The position numbers and the translations under genes were made by a program. DNA of 64,000 bases from Microvirga zambiensis WSM3693 (GTDB taxonomy: Bacteria; Pseudomonadota; Alphaproteobacteria; Rhizobiales; Beijerinckiaceae), in NCBI RefSeq assembly GCF_016735695.1, contig NZ_JAERQD010000033.1, positions 1-64,000 of the forward strand, written 5' to 3'. Shown here piece by piece: positions 56,860 through 64,000 of the stretch. Position 1 is the first letter of the stretch. Every line of letters starts with the position of its first letter. The notes under the pieces are model-generated. The model worked only from the letters and a program-made list of their open reading frames with translations, was not told where the DNA came from and ran no database searches.

Positions 56860-57437
56860 GATTCTACCACCTCGAACTCGGACTGCGCGTCCCAATAGCC
56901 CTCAATCCGAAACAAGATCGTAGCGTCGGTTTCCGGCGTAATCGCATTCTGCGGCGGGGACAGATCCTTGACGAGTTCGATGAGGGGCTCGCCGTGCCCT
57001 TCAAAGTGGACAGGTTCCTTACCGGGAGCAGGCTTGAACCCGAGCATCCTCTGCCACAGGCGGGCATAGATCGGCTTGGCATGGGTGATCACACGATCAT
57101 AGCCCTTGCGGCTGATATGCTCGAAGATGAACTCGGCGCAGCGTTTGATGACCCTGGGATCGCGCCATGCCTTACGGAAGCTGGTCCGCTCCATCTTGGC
57201 GAAGTCCTTGAACCAGCGGATCCGCGCGGTGCCGACCGGCTCATTCCCAGCGTAAACGATGATGTGCGTTGCCTGGTAGTCGTTCCCGTCATAGGTCTGA
57301 CGAGCCGCCACGCCGTGTTCTTCCATGAAGCAGATTGCCCGAATCGCGTGGGCATGAAGAAGCTGCTCAGGCGTCGTGACCACCTCGACCCTGATGAGGT
57401 TGTCCTGCCGGTTAACGTCGGATGGCGTCTGCTGCAT
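56856..57437 (-). CDS. GNAT-family N-acetyltransferase
   Basis: 193 aa from the ATG at 57437 with GGAGAGG seven bases upstream. The GNAT core is at about 15-130: LHAHAIRAICFMEEHGVAAR, THIIVYAGNEPVGTARIRWF (beta-4 with the acetyl-CoA arm), FAKMERTSFRKAW and GYDRVITHAKPIYARLWQRM. The substrate is unknown. An autoinducer-synthase relation was considered because the GNAT and LuxI folds are alike, but the LuxI-specific residues are missing. It is coupled to the small acidic protein gene. Confidence 0.8.
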   Translation of the reverse strand: MQQTPSDVNRQDNLIRVEVVTTPEQLLHAHAIRAICFMEEHGVAARQTYDGNDYQATHIIVYAGNEPVGTARIRWFKDFAKMERTSFRKAWRDPRVIKRCAEFIFEHISRKGYDRVITHAKPIYARLWQRMLGFKPAPGKEPVHFEGHGEPLIELVKDLSPPQNAITPETDATILFRIEGYWDAQSEFEVVES

Positions 57438-57555
57438 GAATTTGCCTCTCCAGACCAATAGTTTTTCGTGTCGTTCAATGAGCACAGGTGCCTGGAGGCT
57501 TTGTAGACGCTAAGATGTGGGGCGGTTGTTCACCAGCGTTGAACGGAAGAGGGTT

Positions 57556-57765
57556 ATGCACCCAAGCAATGATCATAGGACTGCCACCTTAGCTGAGCTA
57601 TGTCAGGAAGCCGTGCAACGTTATGGCGACGACTGGGGGCGGATCCGGGCCTATGTGGCTGAGCGCATCGCTCACTTGCCCAGTGAGGACCGTAAGAGGC
57701 TGATCGAGGACATCGATCGGCTTCTGTCCTTCCATGCCCCGTCCCGCCCGAGCGTCCTGCACTGA
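57556..57765 (+). CDS. Hypothetical 69-aa protein
   Basis: From the ATG at 57556, preceded by GAAGAGGGTT. Sequence HRTATLAELCQEAVQRYGDD, WGRIRAYVAERIAHLPSEDR, KRLIEDIDRLLSF looks all-helical. I know no function. It lies 24 bases before the XRE gene on the same strand and probably shares its transcript. Confidence 0.65.
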   Translation: MHPSNDHRTATLAELCQEAVQRYGDDWGRIRAYVAERIAHLPSEDRKRLIEDIDRLLSFHAPSRPSVLH

Positions 57766-57788
57766 GCGCGGGTAGGGCTAAGGGGCCA

Positions 57789-58172
57789 ATGAAGAAGTCA
57801 CCGAACGATGCTGACCGTCATATCGGCAGCCGAATGAGAGCAAGGCGGACGTCCATCGGGATGAGTCAGGAAAAGCTGGGCGGCATGCTCGGCCTGACTT
57901 TCCAGCAGGTCCAGAAATACGAGAAGGGGATGAACCGCGTCGGCGCGGGCCGCCTGCTGGATATAGCGGCGATCCTGAAGGTGTCGGTTGCTTACTTCTA
58001 CGAGGGCCTACCGGAAGACAATCGCGAGGCCAGTCCCGAGGACAATGCGGCCACGTTGCTTCTTGCGACGACGGAAGGGCAGCGACTCATCAAGGCGTTC
58101 TCGACGATTACAAACCCTCAGCTTCGTCGCAAGGTCGTCGATCTCGTGGAAGTAATTTCCGCCCCTCAATAG
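57789..58172 (+). CDS. XRE-family HTH regulator
   Basis: 127 aa. HTH at about 10-65: IGSRMRARRTSIGMSQEKLG, GMLGLTFQQVQKYEKGMNRV, GAGRLLDIAAILKVSVAYFY. This is the common Hyphomicrobiales type with a C-terminal tail ending TNPQLRRKVVDLVEVIS that probably dimerises. Relatives include SinR-like repressors of motility or polysaccharide genes. The target is unknown; the T2SS operon ends 378 bases to the right on the other strand. Confidence 0.88.
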   Translation: MKKSPNDADRHIGSRMRARRTSIGMSQEKLGGMLGLTFQQVQKYEKGMNRVGAGRLLDIAAILKVSVAYFYEGLPEDNREASPEDNAATLLLATTEGQRLIKAFSTITNPQLRRKVVDLVEVISAPQ

Positions 58173-58549
58173 TTTCAACTTTCGCAGCCTCCAATAGGCT
58201 GACGGATGAGAGAAACTCGTTCGGAACATGCACAAACGTACTCGAATTCGATAAGGTGAATCTTGCGGCAATATTGCGACGAGTCAAATTCGTTCAAGCG
58301 TGGCGCAAAGCAACTGTTTCCTCGGCGCAATTCGCATAAGTCACACTGTGTTACGAACCGGATGCAGGTGCCTTATACTGACAGTAAAACGCGATCGTTA
58401 TCATGGCCGACATTACGTTGCGAAGCATTCGTTAAGTCCGATATGAACATCAAACTTATATAGTATACTCCCTGCAAATCTATCATGAATCTGCCATATA
58501 CATATGTCAGCGCTAGATACGCCTACGCAAAATTAATCTTCTCGTGCCA
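58173..58549. other. AT-rich gap between XRE and gspK
   Basis: 377 bases, strikingly AT-rich for this window (aacttatatagtatactccc; catgaatctgccatatacat). The two flanking genes converge. No terminator hairpin, repeat unit or gene was recognised. Confidence 0.5.
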
Positions 58550-59368
58550 TTACTCTGTCACATCCCGCCAAAATACGACACGGACCGCGTTGGCCGACGG
58601 GTTGTAGGCAAGAAGGGCCTCCCTTTTTACCGTAACACCCTCGGACTTTGCTTCAGCACGAGCGCGATAGATTGGCCGGGTGCCCCCCAAGAGAGACCCA
58701 AAGCGCGTCACAAAGGGCGAGAGATCGGAATGCGCCCGGCGAGCGCTGGCTTGTACGAGCAGCTCCGCTTCACCAGGCTGCAGACCAGGCACATTCCGAA
58801 GTACGATTGCAGGCGCGGACTTTGGATCGACACCTCGAAGATTTGTCCAGACTGTGAAAACCGCTTCTAGATCGCGGGCCAGTCGCCCAACACGATCGGA
58901 AGGCTCGAGAAGACCACGCACGGAATCCAGGTACTCACCGGCACGGCGCATCTCAGCCAAGCGCCGTAGCATCCTATCGGTCTTGGCACTGTTTTCCACT
59001 GCCGCTTTCAAGACGTTGGCCACAAGAGCGGAATCACCCGCGTTCAAATCGACCTTGCTAGCTTCGGGAGCCACCGAAACGGTCACCTCCTGACCTGCAA
59101 TCTTCCAGCGAACCGGCACGGAGAAGTCAGACAAAAAATCATCATTTGTCACTTCGATCATCGCAATGATGCGCGTCAGACCAGCATCGGCAAGCGCGAT
59201 AGCCTGCGTCAGTCGCCGTTCGGTTGCGGCGCTCGACCGATGCGCACGAACGGAAATGGTCAGAGAAATGAGGGTTGCCGATATGATACCAATTACGACC
59301 AGCACCGATAGCAGAACGAAGCCTTCGTTCATGCCCGAGCTCGTCGGTTTCCGATCAAGGGACGTCAT
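58550..59368 (-). CDS. gspK: Type II secretion minor pseudopilin GspK
   Basis: 272 aa from the ATG at 59368, overlapping the preceding gene by 14 bases. The prepilin site is MNEG^FVLLSVLVVIGII at about residue 17; position +5 is Ser, not Glu, as expected of GspK, which caps the pseudopilus tip. The GspK domain follows: VDLNAGDSALVANVLKAAVE, ILRNVPGLQPGEAELLVQAS. Last gene of the operon, whereas gspK usually sits between gspJ and gspL. Confidence 0.88.
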   Translation of the reverse strand: MTSLDRKPTSSGMNEGFVLLSVLVVIGIISATLISLTISVRAHRSSAATERRLTQAIALADAGLTRIIAMIEVTNDDFLSDFSVPVRWKIAGQEVTVSVAPEASKVDLNAGDSALVANVLKAAVENSAKTDRMLRRLAEMRRAGEYLDSVRGLLEPSDRVGRLARDLEAVFTVWTNLRGVDPKSAPAIVLRNVPGLQPGEAELLVQASARRAHSDLSPFVTRFGSLLGGTRPIYRARAEAKSEGVTVKREALLAYNPSANAVRVVFWRDVTE

Positions 59369-59798
59369 TAGGAGAATCCAAAGGAACATCGACGTGATGG
59401 CCGGCACTCTCAAGTCGAATCCGGCGGGGCTCGACAATCGTGATCTGCCATCCGTTTACATCACCTCCCTCTTCGACACGCAATGTCGATCCATCAAGCT
59501 CTATTACTGCAACTTGTCGCTCAGTAGTGAGCACGATTCCCAGAAGTCGTATATTCGGCCTGGAGCTGGAAGCAGATGACGATGAATTTGGCTCGGAGAG
59601 GATTGGCTTCGTGCGGAAGAGCGACCGATCCAGCTCAGGCACATCCGGCCTGAAGCCGGGCGCCGGTAGAGAAACAGGGTTTCTCTTGTACGTCGCATGA
59701 TCCGAACCGGGAATGAATTGCAGCTCACTAGCGAGTGCCCAGAATGCCGCAAGAAGCGCAAGGTTTGTCACAATGAGCACTATCCGCGTCAGTCTCAT
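59355..59798 (-). CDS. GspC/GspN-like inner-membrane protein of type II secretion
   Basis: 147 aa with one N-terminal membrane helix (RIVLIVTNLALLAAFWALAS) and a small periplasmic domain of the HR/PilP type (IRLLGIVLTTERQVAVIELD, GSTLRVEEGGDVNGWQITIV). This matches GspC homology regions, which contact the secretin; some alphaproteobacterial operons call the same protein GspN. There is no PDZ domain. It lies between gspM and gspK with short overlaps. Confidence 0.7.
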   Translation of the reverse strand: MRLTRIVLIVTNLALLAAFWALASELQFIPGSDHATYKRNPVSLPAPGFRPDVPELDRSLFRTKPILSEPNSSSSASSSRPNIRLLGIVLTTERQVAVIELDGSTLRVEEGGDVNGWQITIVEPRRIRLESAGHHVDVPLDSPNDVP

Positions 59799-60349
59799 GG
59801 TGTCGGTCTTCCATCTGCTGGAATGCCGCGATAGACGAGGATGGAGGCGATCAGACCTACTCCGAGCGGCTCGGTATCGCGATCGGAGGAAGGTCTAAGT
59901 GCAATGCGAAGGCTGTCCAGGAAAATGGCTGGAGGTCCAGTCTCCAGAGCCTTTACAAAACCCCCAATGTTCTTGTCGGCGACGGTGATATGGAGGCTAC
60001 CGCGAACGGTTGGGGGCGCATCTCCTGTCGAATTTGTCGTGAAGGAAATCGACTGTACTTCTGCTTGGTGATTCTCAGCAATTGATCGGATGATCGCCTC
60101 CAAGCGAGACGCTGCTTCGGCTTCACTTGCGATCAGAAGGCCTGATTGTGGATCGGGCCCAGCTGCCAATGCTCGCTTCATCTCTTGGTTATCGTGAGGG
60201 GCTACGCTTTGCGCGCGCAACTCTACCAAGCGAGCATGTGTCGATCTCAGATCATCGCGGCGGTCCGCTCCTGCCTTCGCGAGGATCAAGGCAATGGCCA
60301 AGAGAAGGATCGCTGCAGATGCGAGAAGCGCAGGTCGCCAACGCTTCAT
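59795..60349 (-). CDS. gspM: Type II secretion protein GspM
   Basis: 184 aa: short cytoplasmic tip, membrane helix (PALLASAAILLLAIALILAK), then a periplasmic ferredoxin-like domain (ASRLEAIIRSIAENHQAEVQ, GGFVKALETGPPAIFLDSLR). This is the GspMb/PilO-like type that pairs with GspL at the assembly platform. Four-base overlaps at both ends. Confidence 0.8.
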   Translation of the reverse strand: MKRWRPALLASAAILLLAIALILAKAGADRRDDLRSTHARLVELRAQSVAPHDNQEMKRALAAGPDPQSGLLIASEAEAASRLEAIIRSIAENHQAEVQSISFTTNSTGDAPPTVRGSLHITVADKNIGGFVKALETGPPAIFLDSLRIALRPSSDRDTEPLGVGLIASILVYRGIPADGRPTP

Positions 60350-61398
60350 GACCTTATCCTGTCGGTCTCGAAGATTACCGTAACGATTCCCTGGTCGGTT
60401 GGCGGCTCAATCCTTAAGTTCCGAAACACAGGAATGTGGCGAAGCCCGCTCAAGGTTACCTCCGGGTCCGCGCCGGAGAGATCGATCCGTCCTCTCACCT
60501 CATCTATCTCCAATGCCTGAATCAGAACGTTCTCGGGCAAGTGCCGACCAAGTGCGGCAAGGATCTCATATACGCCGACCTCTCTTGCGAGCCTTTCTGA
60601 CACAACTGCCTGACGAGTAGAGAAACTCGCATAGGCTGCTTGCAGCGCCTCAGCTTGACGAAACTGTGCCAGCTCGGTCCGAAGGAGCCCTTCAGCCTCC
60701 GTGAGCTTTTGGGACAGAACCGTAACCCTCAGTGAGCCGAGAAGAAGGGCCAATAAAAGCGCTGTGATGGCTAGCGCTCCGTCAATTGTACGGTTTTTCC
60801 GAAGACGAGCGAGTTTAGGTGTCGAAAGTGCCACTACCTGATTGGACGCCATGTCAAGAATCAGGTGGTCTGCCGGGAACCCGGTAGCGGCGACGCGGGC
60901 GAGTAGCGGGTCGACCTTTGCCTTGCGCGCATAAGTGAGGAGAATTCTGGCATGTTCCGCCTGGACTTCGTCCACGCGTCCTTTCACATAAACCTCGTCA
61001 GCATCGAAGGGACTCCATGAAGAGAGCCCATAGCCGATAGCCTCCGACAGATTCGTCAGTGCAGCTCTGGGAAGCGTGATGGCTTGGGCTAAGGTCAGCT
61101 CCGGAGGCAGCTCTAGGATGATTGGTCTTTCATTGGCAGTCCTTGCGAGTCGACGGAAAGGCGCCTCAGGCTGCCAGGAACTGCTTTCCTCTCGCCAATG
61201 GACGCGTGTTACCTTCTTCCAATACGGGACATAGAGATCCGCAGAAAACCCTCCCGATACCGGGCGGATGATGATGTGCGTCGAACCCCAAGGTGGAAGG
61301 CGCGCTGATACAGTTCCCAAGATCGGACCCCAGATGCCTCTCCACTTCGACAGCGCGGCGCGTAGCCAACTGCTCCTTCTCCGTGCGGGCGCATTCAT
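60346..61398 (-). CDS. gspL: Type II secretion protein GspL
   Basis: 350 aa from the ATG at 61398 (ATGA overlap with gspJ). An actin-like cytoplasmic domain (PIILELPPELTLAQAITLPR, ALTNLSEAIGYGLSSWSPFD) precedes a membrane helix near 220-240 (ALAITALLLALLLGSLRVTV) and a PilN-like periplasmic domain (GVYEILAALGRHLPENVLIQ). GspL links the ATPase GspE to the membrane platform. It is longer in family members that recruit GspE strongly, but the layout is normal. Confidence 0.85.
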   Translation of the reverse strand: MNAPARRRSSWLRAALSKWRGIWGPILGTVSARLPPWGSTHIIIRPVSGGFSADLYVPYWKKVTRVHWREESSSWQPEAPFRRLARTANERPIILELPPELTLAQAITLPRAALTNLSEAIGYGLSSWSPFDADEVYVKGRVDEVQAEHARILLTYARKAKVDPLLARVAATGFPADHLILDMASNQVVALSTPKLARLRKNRTIDGALAITALLLALLLGSLRVTVLSQKLTEAEGLLRTELAQFRQAEALQAAYASFSTRQAVVSERLAREVGVYEILAALGRHLPENVLIQALEIDEVRGRIDLSGADPEVTLSGLRHIPVFRNLRIEPPTDQGIVTVIFETDRIRS

Positions 61399-62069
61399 CG
61401 TTCCTGCCCTCTCGGCGCGCAACCAGCCTGTTGCGAGTTGCGCAGACAAGCGACTGACAGGTCCGCTTCAATGGGAATAACGACAATCCATGGCATCGCT
61501 TCTTGCTTAAACCGGATCACGAGTCGCAATGCGCTCAACTGTCCGTCATCGGCATGCCATCGTGGCTGCCACGCTTGTGTCCCAGAGATCGTGCCTTTCA
61601 GCCGGTCGAGAACACGCGGCAGATAGGCGAATGTCAGTTCGGCTATGTCTTGCGCAAGAATCTTGCGATGCACCTGCCTCGCATCATCAACCCACGAAAG
61701 AACCGCGTCGGATCCTGCGCGCCCGACATCCCGCCGCAAATGGAAAGCTGAAAGCTGCGGAAGACCTATAGCCGGCAGCCCGTTCGACATTACCTGTATC
61801 TCATGCTCATCGCCTGAGATGGACGATTTTGGTGAAGGTCCTGGAAAGACGGACGGAGCGCGTTCCACAAGAGCGCGGAGCACACGTTCCAGCACAAGGA
61901 CACCCTCGTGTTCTCTCTCCCGATGAGTGGTTTCGACACGGGAGTATTCGGCGAATCTCACCAGTCCGATCAGCACAGATCCGGCAAGCCCAGCTACGAC
62001 GATGGCCATAAGAAGATCAACCAGTGCGAAACCTGCAGCCCTGTCGGTATTCCGGCATTGAGCCGTCAT
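61395..62069 (-). CDS. gspJ: Type II secretion minor pseudopilin GspJ
   Basis: 224 aa. Prepilin site AAG^FALVDLLMAIVVAGLAG at about residue 13. Position +5 is Asp rather than the conserved Glu; this residue helps assembly by pairing with the +1 amino group, so the swap is notable though chemically mild. The GspJ-type body ends with SALRLVIRFKQEAMPWIVVI. It begins in a four-base overlap with gspI. Confidence 0.83.
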   Translation of the reverse strand: MTAQCRNTDRAAGFALVDLLMAIVVAGLAGSVLIGLVRFAEYSRVETTHREREHEGVLVLERVLRALVERAPSVFPGPSPKSSISGDEHEIQVMSNGLPAIGLPQLSAFHLRRDVGRAGSDAVLSWVDDARQVHRKILAQDIAELTFAYLPRVLDRLKGTISGTQAWQPRWHADDGQLSALRLVIRFKQEAMPWIVVIPIEADLSVACLRNSQQAGCAPRGQER

Positions 62070-62458
62070 CTTGGCATCCTCTTCAGGGAGACGACTTCTA
62101 TTGAGATTGTCTTGCGCATAGCAGGCATCAAACGGACCTGGACCTGTAGTAGGGCCGGATTCGTCGCTGTCATGTATCCGTCTGCCGGCGTGAACGGCGT
62201 TACTTGAACGGACCAGATACCGCCGTCACCGAAAACTCCCGAAAGTGTGCCGACCTTGAGCGGGAGATCGCGACCGATCCGCGCAAGAATTGTCCGCGCT
62301 TCAATAGCTGCCGAGATATCGGCATGAGCCTCTGCCTGCGCTCGTCGGTTCGTTGCGATCAGCATCATAAGGGCGGCCGTTGCGCCTGCCAGGATCGTGA
62401 GGGCGATGAGTGCTTCAAGCAGGGTAAAGCCGGCTTGGCGCCCGTCAGGGATGCGCAT
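62066..62458 (-). CDS. gspI: Type II secretion minor pseudopilin GspI
   Basis: 130 aa. Prepilin site QAG^FTLLEALIALTILAGAT with Glu at +5. The body is a small GspI-type domain (GIWSVQVTPFTPADGY, VSLKRMP). GspI nucleates the tip complex with J and K. Overlaps gspH by 14 bases. Confidence 0.87.
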   Translation of the reverse strand: MRIPDGRQAGFTLLEALIALTILAGATAALMMLIATNRRAQAEAHADISAAIEARTILARIGRDLPLKVGTLSGVFGDGGIWSVQVTPFTPADGYMTATNPALLQVQVRLMPAMRKTISIEVVSLKRMPR

Positions 62459-62894
62459 GATGGATCGCCCCCGTAAGCCAATCGAGCTGATGCACGGAAG
62501 AATAGATGCCAGACCGGATGGTGAACTTTGCGCCCGAGCCAGTTCCGTCAGGCAGGAACGTCACCGTCTGAATCGGGGTAGGTGAACCGTGCCCCATTTC
62601 AAAGCTCCATAGGGTGCCCGTCGGCAATGCAAGCCAACCGCCATCGAGAAGGCGGTAGCGTCCTGCAGCAGGATCGAAGTCGGCCCATGTCATGCGCCCC
62701 TCGCGCCTTGCTTGGGCACGCAGATTGGTCAGGGTACTTTCAAGCCAAGCCCCGGCTCGGACGAACCTGATCCGATCGCGCACACTGGGCAATCCAATCG
62801 CAGCCGCCAATCCGACAAGAGAGAGGACCGTTAGAACGACGAGCACTTCAAGCAATGTGAATGCGGATTCAGAGTTCCGACCAGCTCGCCACAT
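62445..62894 (-). CDS. gspH: Type II secretion minor pseudopilin GspH
   Basis: 149 aa from the ATG at 62894 with AGAGAATCAGG just before it. Processing site ESA^FTLLEVLVVLTVLSLVG: Glu +5 is kept, but the residue before the cut is Ala instead of the almost invariant Gly. The GspH/FimT body follows (LESTLTNLRAQARREGRMTW). Overlaps gspG by 26 bases. Confidence 0.86.
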   Translation of the reverse strand: MWRAGRNSESAFTLLEVLVVLTVLSLVGLAAAIGLPSVRDRIRFVRAGAWLESTLTNLRAQARREGRMTWADFDPAAGRYRLLDGGWLALPTGTLWSFEMGHGSPTPIQTVTFLPDGTGSGAKFTIRSGIYSSVHQLDWLTGAIHHAHP

Positions 62895-63345
62895 CCTGAT
62901 TCTCTTTCTCGCCTCCGGCGATCCCGTCGGCCCCGAAGCTGAGCAAGTCATACTCGCCGTGCTCTCCTGGTGCTCTGTAGTGATAAGGCCGGCGCCAAGG
63001 GTCCGTCAGAACAGCCCTGCTTCGCAGGTACGGGCCACGCCAGTTGGAACTGCCGGCAGGTGCCTGGAGCAAAGCCTGTAAGCCCTCCGCCGTGGAGGGA
63101 GCGCGGCCGACGTCAATGCGGTAGAGGTCGAGCGCCGTCATCAGCTCCTGCACCTGCAGCCGCGCCGTATCGCTTTTGGCACGGTCGAGATACCCCATAA
63201 GCTGGAAGGACCCGAGCGTGGCCAAAAGCCCTAGGATTACCATTACCACCAGAATCTCAAGGAGTGTCATCCCGCTCCGGTCCTGACGGATGAGGCTCGA
63301 CGCCAGACTAACGTGGAGGCGGCGTAAGATGTCGTGAGGCTTCAT
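62869..63345 (-). CDS. gspG: Type II secretion major pseudopilin GspG
   Basis: 158 aa. A longer-than-usual leader (about 25 residues, MKPHDILRRLHVSLASSLIR) precedes the site RSG^MTLLEILVVMVILGLLA, with Glu +5. The calcium-binding C-terminal loop is seen in DPWRRPYHYRAPGEHGEYDL then LSFGADGIAGGE. GspG builds the pseudopilus shaft. Overlaps gspF by four bases. Confidence 0.93.
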   Translation of the reverse strand: MKPHDILRRLHVSLASSLIRQDRSGMTLLEILVVMVILGLLATLGSFQLMGYLDRAKSDTARLQVQELMTALDLYRIDVGRAPSTAEGLQALLQAPAGSSNWRGPYLRSRAVLTDPWRRPYHYRAPGEHGEYDLLSFGADGIAGGEKENQDVASWSEL

Positions 63346-64000
63346 TGGCTTGCAAGCTCGTTGATACCCAGAATGGTGGACAGCATGGCGTAAACGATCA
63401 CACCGGCGATGATGCCGAAGCCGATGGTGAGGAGTGGTGTCAGCATGGCGGTCATCGCTTTCAGCTGCCGCGTGGCGCGCGCTTCATGCAGGCCGGCGGC
63501 TCGCTCAAGGGCAGCAGCGAGGCCACCCGTCCTTTCTCCGACACGGATCAGACCGATGGCGTCCTCCTGCAGCACTTGACTTGCGGCAATCGCATCGCCG
63601 ATCGCGGCCCCGGAAAGGACAGAATGGTGGGCCGCCTCAAGGCCACTCCGCATTCGACGGTTGGAAACGGTTTGAAATGCCATCAGCATTGCCGCTGGCA
63701 GAGCGATGCCTCCGCTTAAGAGTGCGCTCAGCGTCCTAGCGAAACGACCGGTTTCAATCACTCTTACGAGAGGACCAAACACCGGCGCCGCCAGAATCAT
63801 GGCATCGAGTCGGGCACGCGCCGCGGGCGTGACGATCAGGAGGGCGGCCACTAAAATCAGGAGAGCGCTGACACCGAACAACGCAATGCCGTAATCTCGG
63901 AGGGCATGGCTGACGGCGAGAACCAGTCTCGTTACCGCTGGAAGACGGTCCTCTCCGCCCTCGCCGATCAGACCTTCGAGATTGGGCACAACGACAAGCA
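63342..64000 (-). CDS. gspF: Type II secretion inner-membrane protein GspF, partial
   Basis: C-terminal two thirds of GspF, about 219 residues visible; the frame is open to the window edge, so the true start lies beyond 64000. LVVVPNLEGLI matches the junction after the first GspF domain. GRFARTLSALLSGGIALPAA, IRVGERTGGLAAALERAAGL and the end TIGFGIIAGVIVYAMLSTIL are family-typical. gspE and gspD would be expected just outside the window. Confidence 0.9.
   Translation of the reverse strand, partial: LVVVPNLEGLIGEGGEDRLPAVTRLVLAVSHALRDYGIALFGVSALLILVAALLIVTPAARARLDAMILAAPVFGPLVRVIETGRFARTLSALLSGGIALPAAMLMAFQTVSNRRMRSGLEAAHHSVLSGAAIGDAIAASQVLQEDAIGLIRVGERTGGLAAALERAAGLHEARATRQLKAMTAMLTPLLTIGFGIIAGVIVYAMLSTILGINELASQ

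Noticed and set aside
56856-57437. LuxI-type autoinducer synthase
   Set aside because: The fold is GNAT-like, but the conserved LuxI Arg, Trp, Asp pattern in the first 50 residues is missing and no LuxR is adjacent.
49381-64000. Attachment site made by a second copy of the tRNA-Ser 3' end
   Set aside because: No second copy of the T-arm and acceptor sequence was seen in the window, so an integrative element is not asserted.

Overview
The window is high-GC chromosomal DNA from an alphaproteobacterium, almost certainly of the Hyphomicrobiales (Rhizobiales). The support is the glnD-grpE, hrcA/rph/rdgB/hemW and yraN-rsmI-LpoA-like neighbourhoods, a DUF1127 gene, an alphaproteobacterial sigma-32 promoter before dnaK, perfect EcfG-type general-stress promoters, and dense palindromic intergenic repeats of the kind seen in Methylobacteriaceae and relatives. 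A Microvirga-like genome is a reasonable guess, but the genus is inference.

From 0 to about 49 kb the window is mostly core chromosome. In order it holds: an Ada-like DNA repair protein; secreted and ankyrin proteins; a GIY-YIG protein; a small XRE module set between two copies of one repeat; dnaK - OmdA-like - dnaJ; pmtA-like - pyrF; tandem DUF1330 genes; dapB; gpmA; alkB; a TRIC-type channel; grpE - glnD; a sulfonate-type ABC transporter with OsmC; an LpoA-like lipoprotein facing rsmI-yraN; a LysR regulator facing DUF1127; a lipid kinase facing gshB; hemW; TetR - DUF2852; rdgB - rph facing hrcA; Dps; lepA; MFS, SDR and ArsC genes; an orphan TRAP binding protein; a RecD-like helicase with an EamA transporter; a general-stress cluster (histone H1-like, PRC-barrel, SDR); mepA; msrA; and tRNA-Ser(GGA). 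The protein-folding genes dnaK, dnaJ, grpE and hrcA are scattered over about 29 kb rather than forming one operon.

Most intergenic gaps up to 45.2 kb carry palindromic repeats. At least seven families recur or form hairpins, some of them touching the 3' ends of genes. None of these families was seen after 45.2 kb.

After tRNA-Ser (49.3 kb) the content changes. There is a DUF4173 membrane protein with an OmpR-type two-component system; a decayed stretch with a broken XRE gene; an unassigned cassette (GAF, LysR, a small acidic protein, GNAT, a 69-aa protein, XRE); and then a leftward, tightly overlapping type II secretion operon (gspF-G-H-I-J-L-M-C/N-like-K) that runs off the right edge. This looks like an accessory region, possibly acquired at the tRNA, although no attachment-site repeat was found.

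The most notable signals are: three EcfG promoters on three neighbouring genes; an 11-bp inverted repeat that would bury the Shine-Dalgarno of a TTG-started secreted protein gene; a 25-bp palindrome directly in front of DUF2852 next to a TetR gene; an unusual pseudopilin set in the type II system; and a convergent LysR/small-gene pair whose coding ends overlap by 123 bases.
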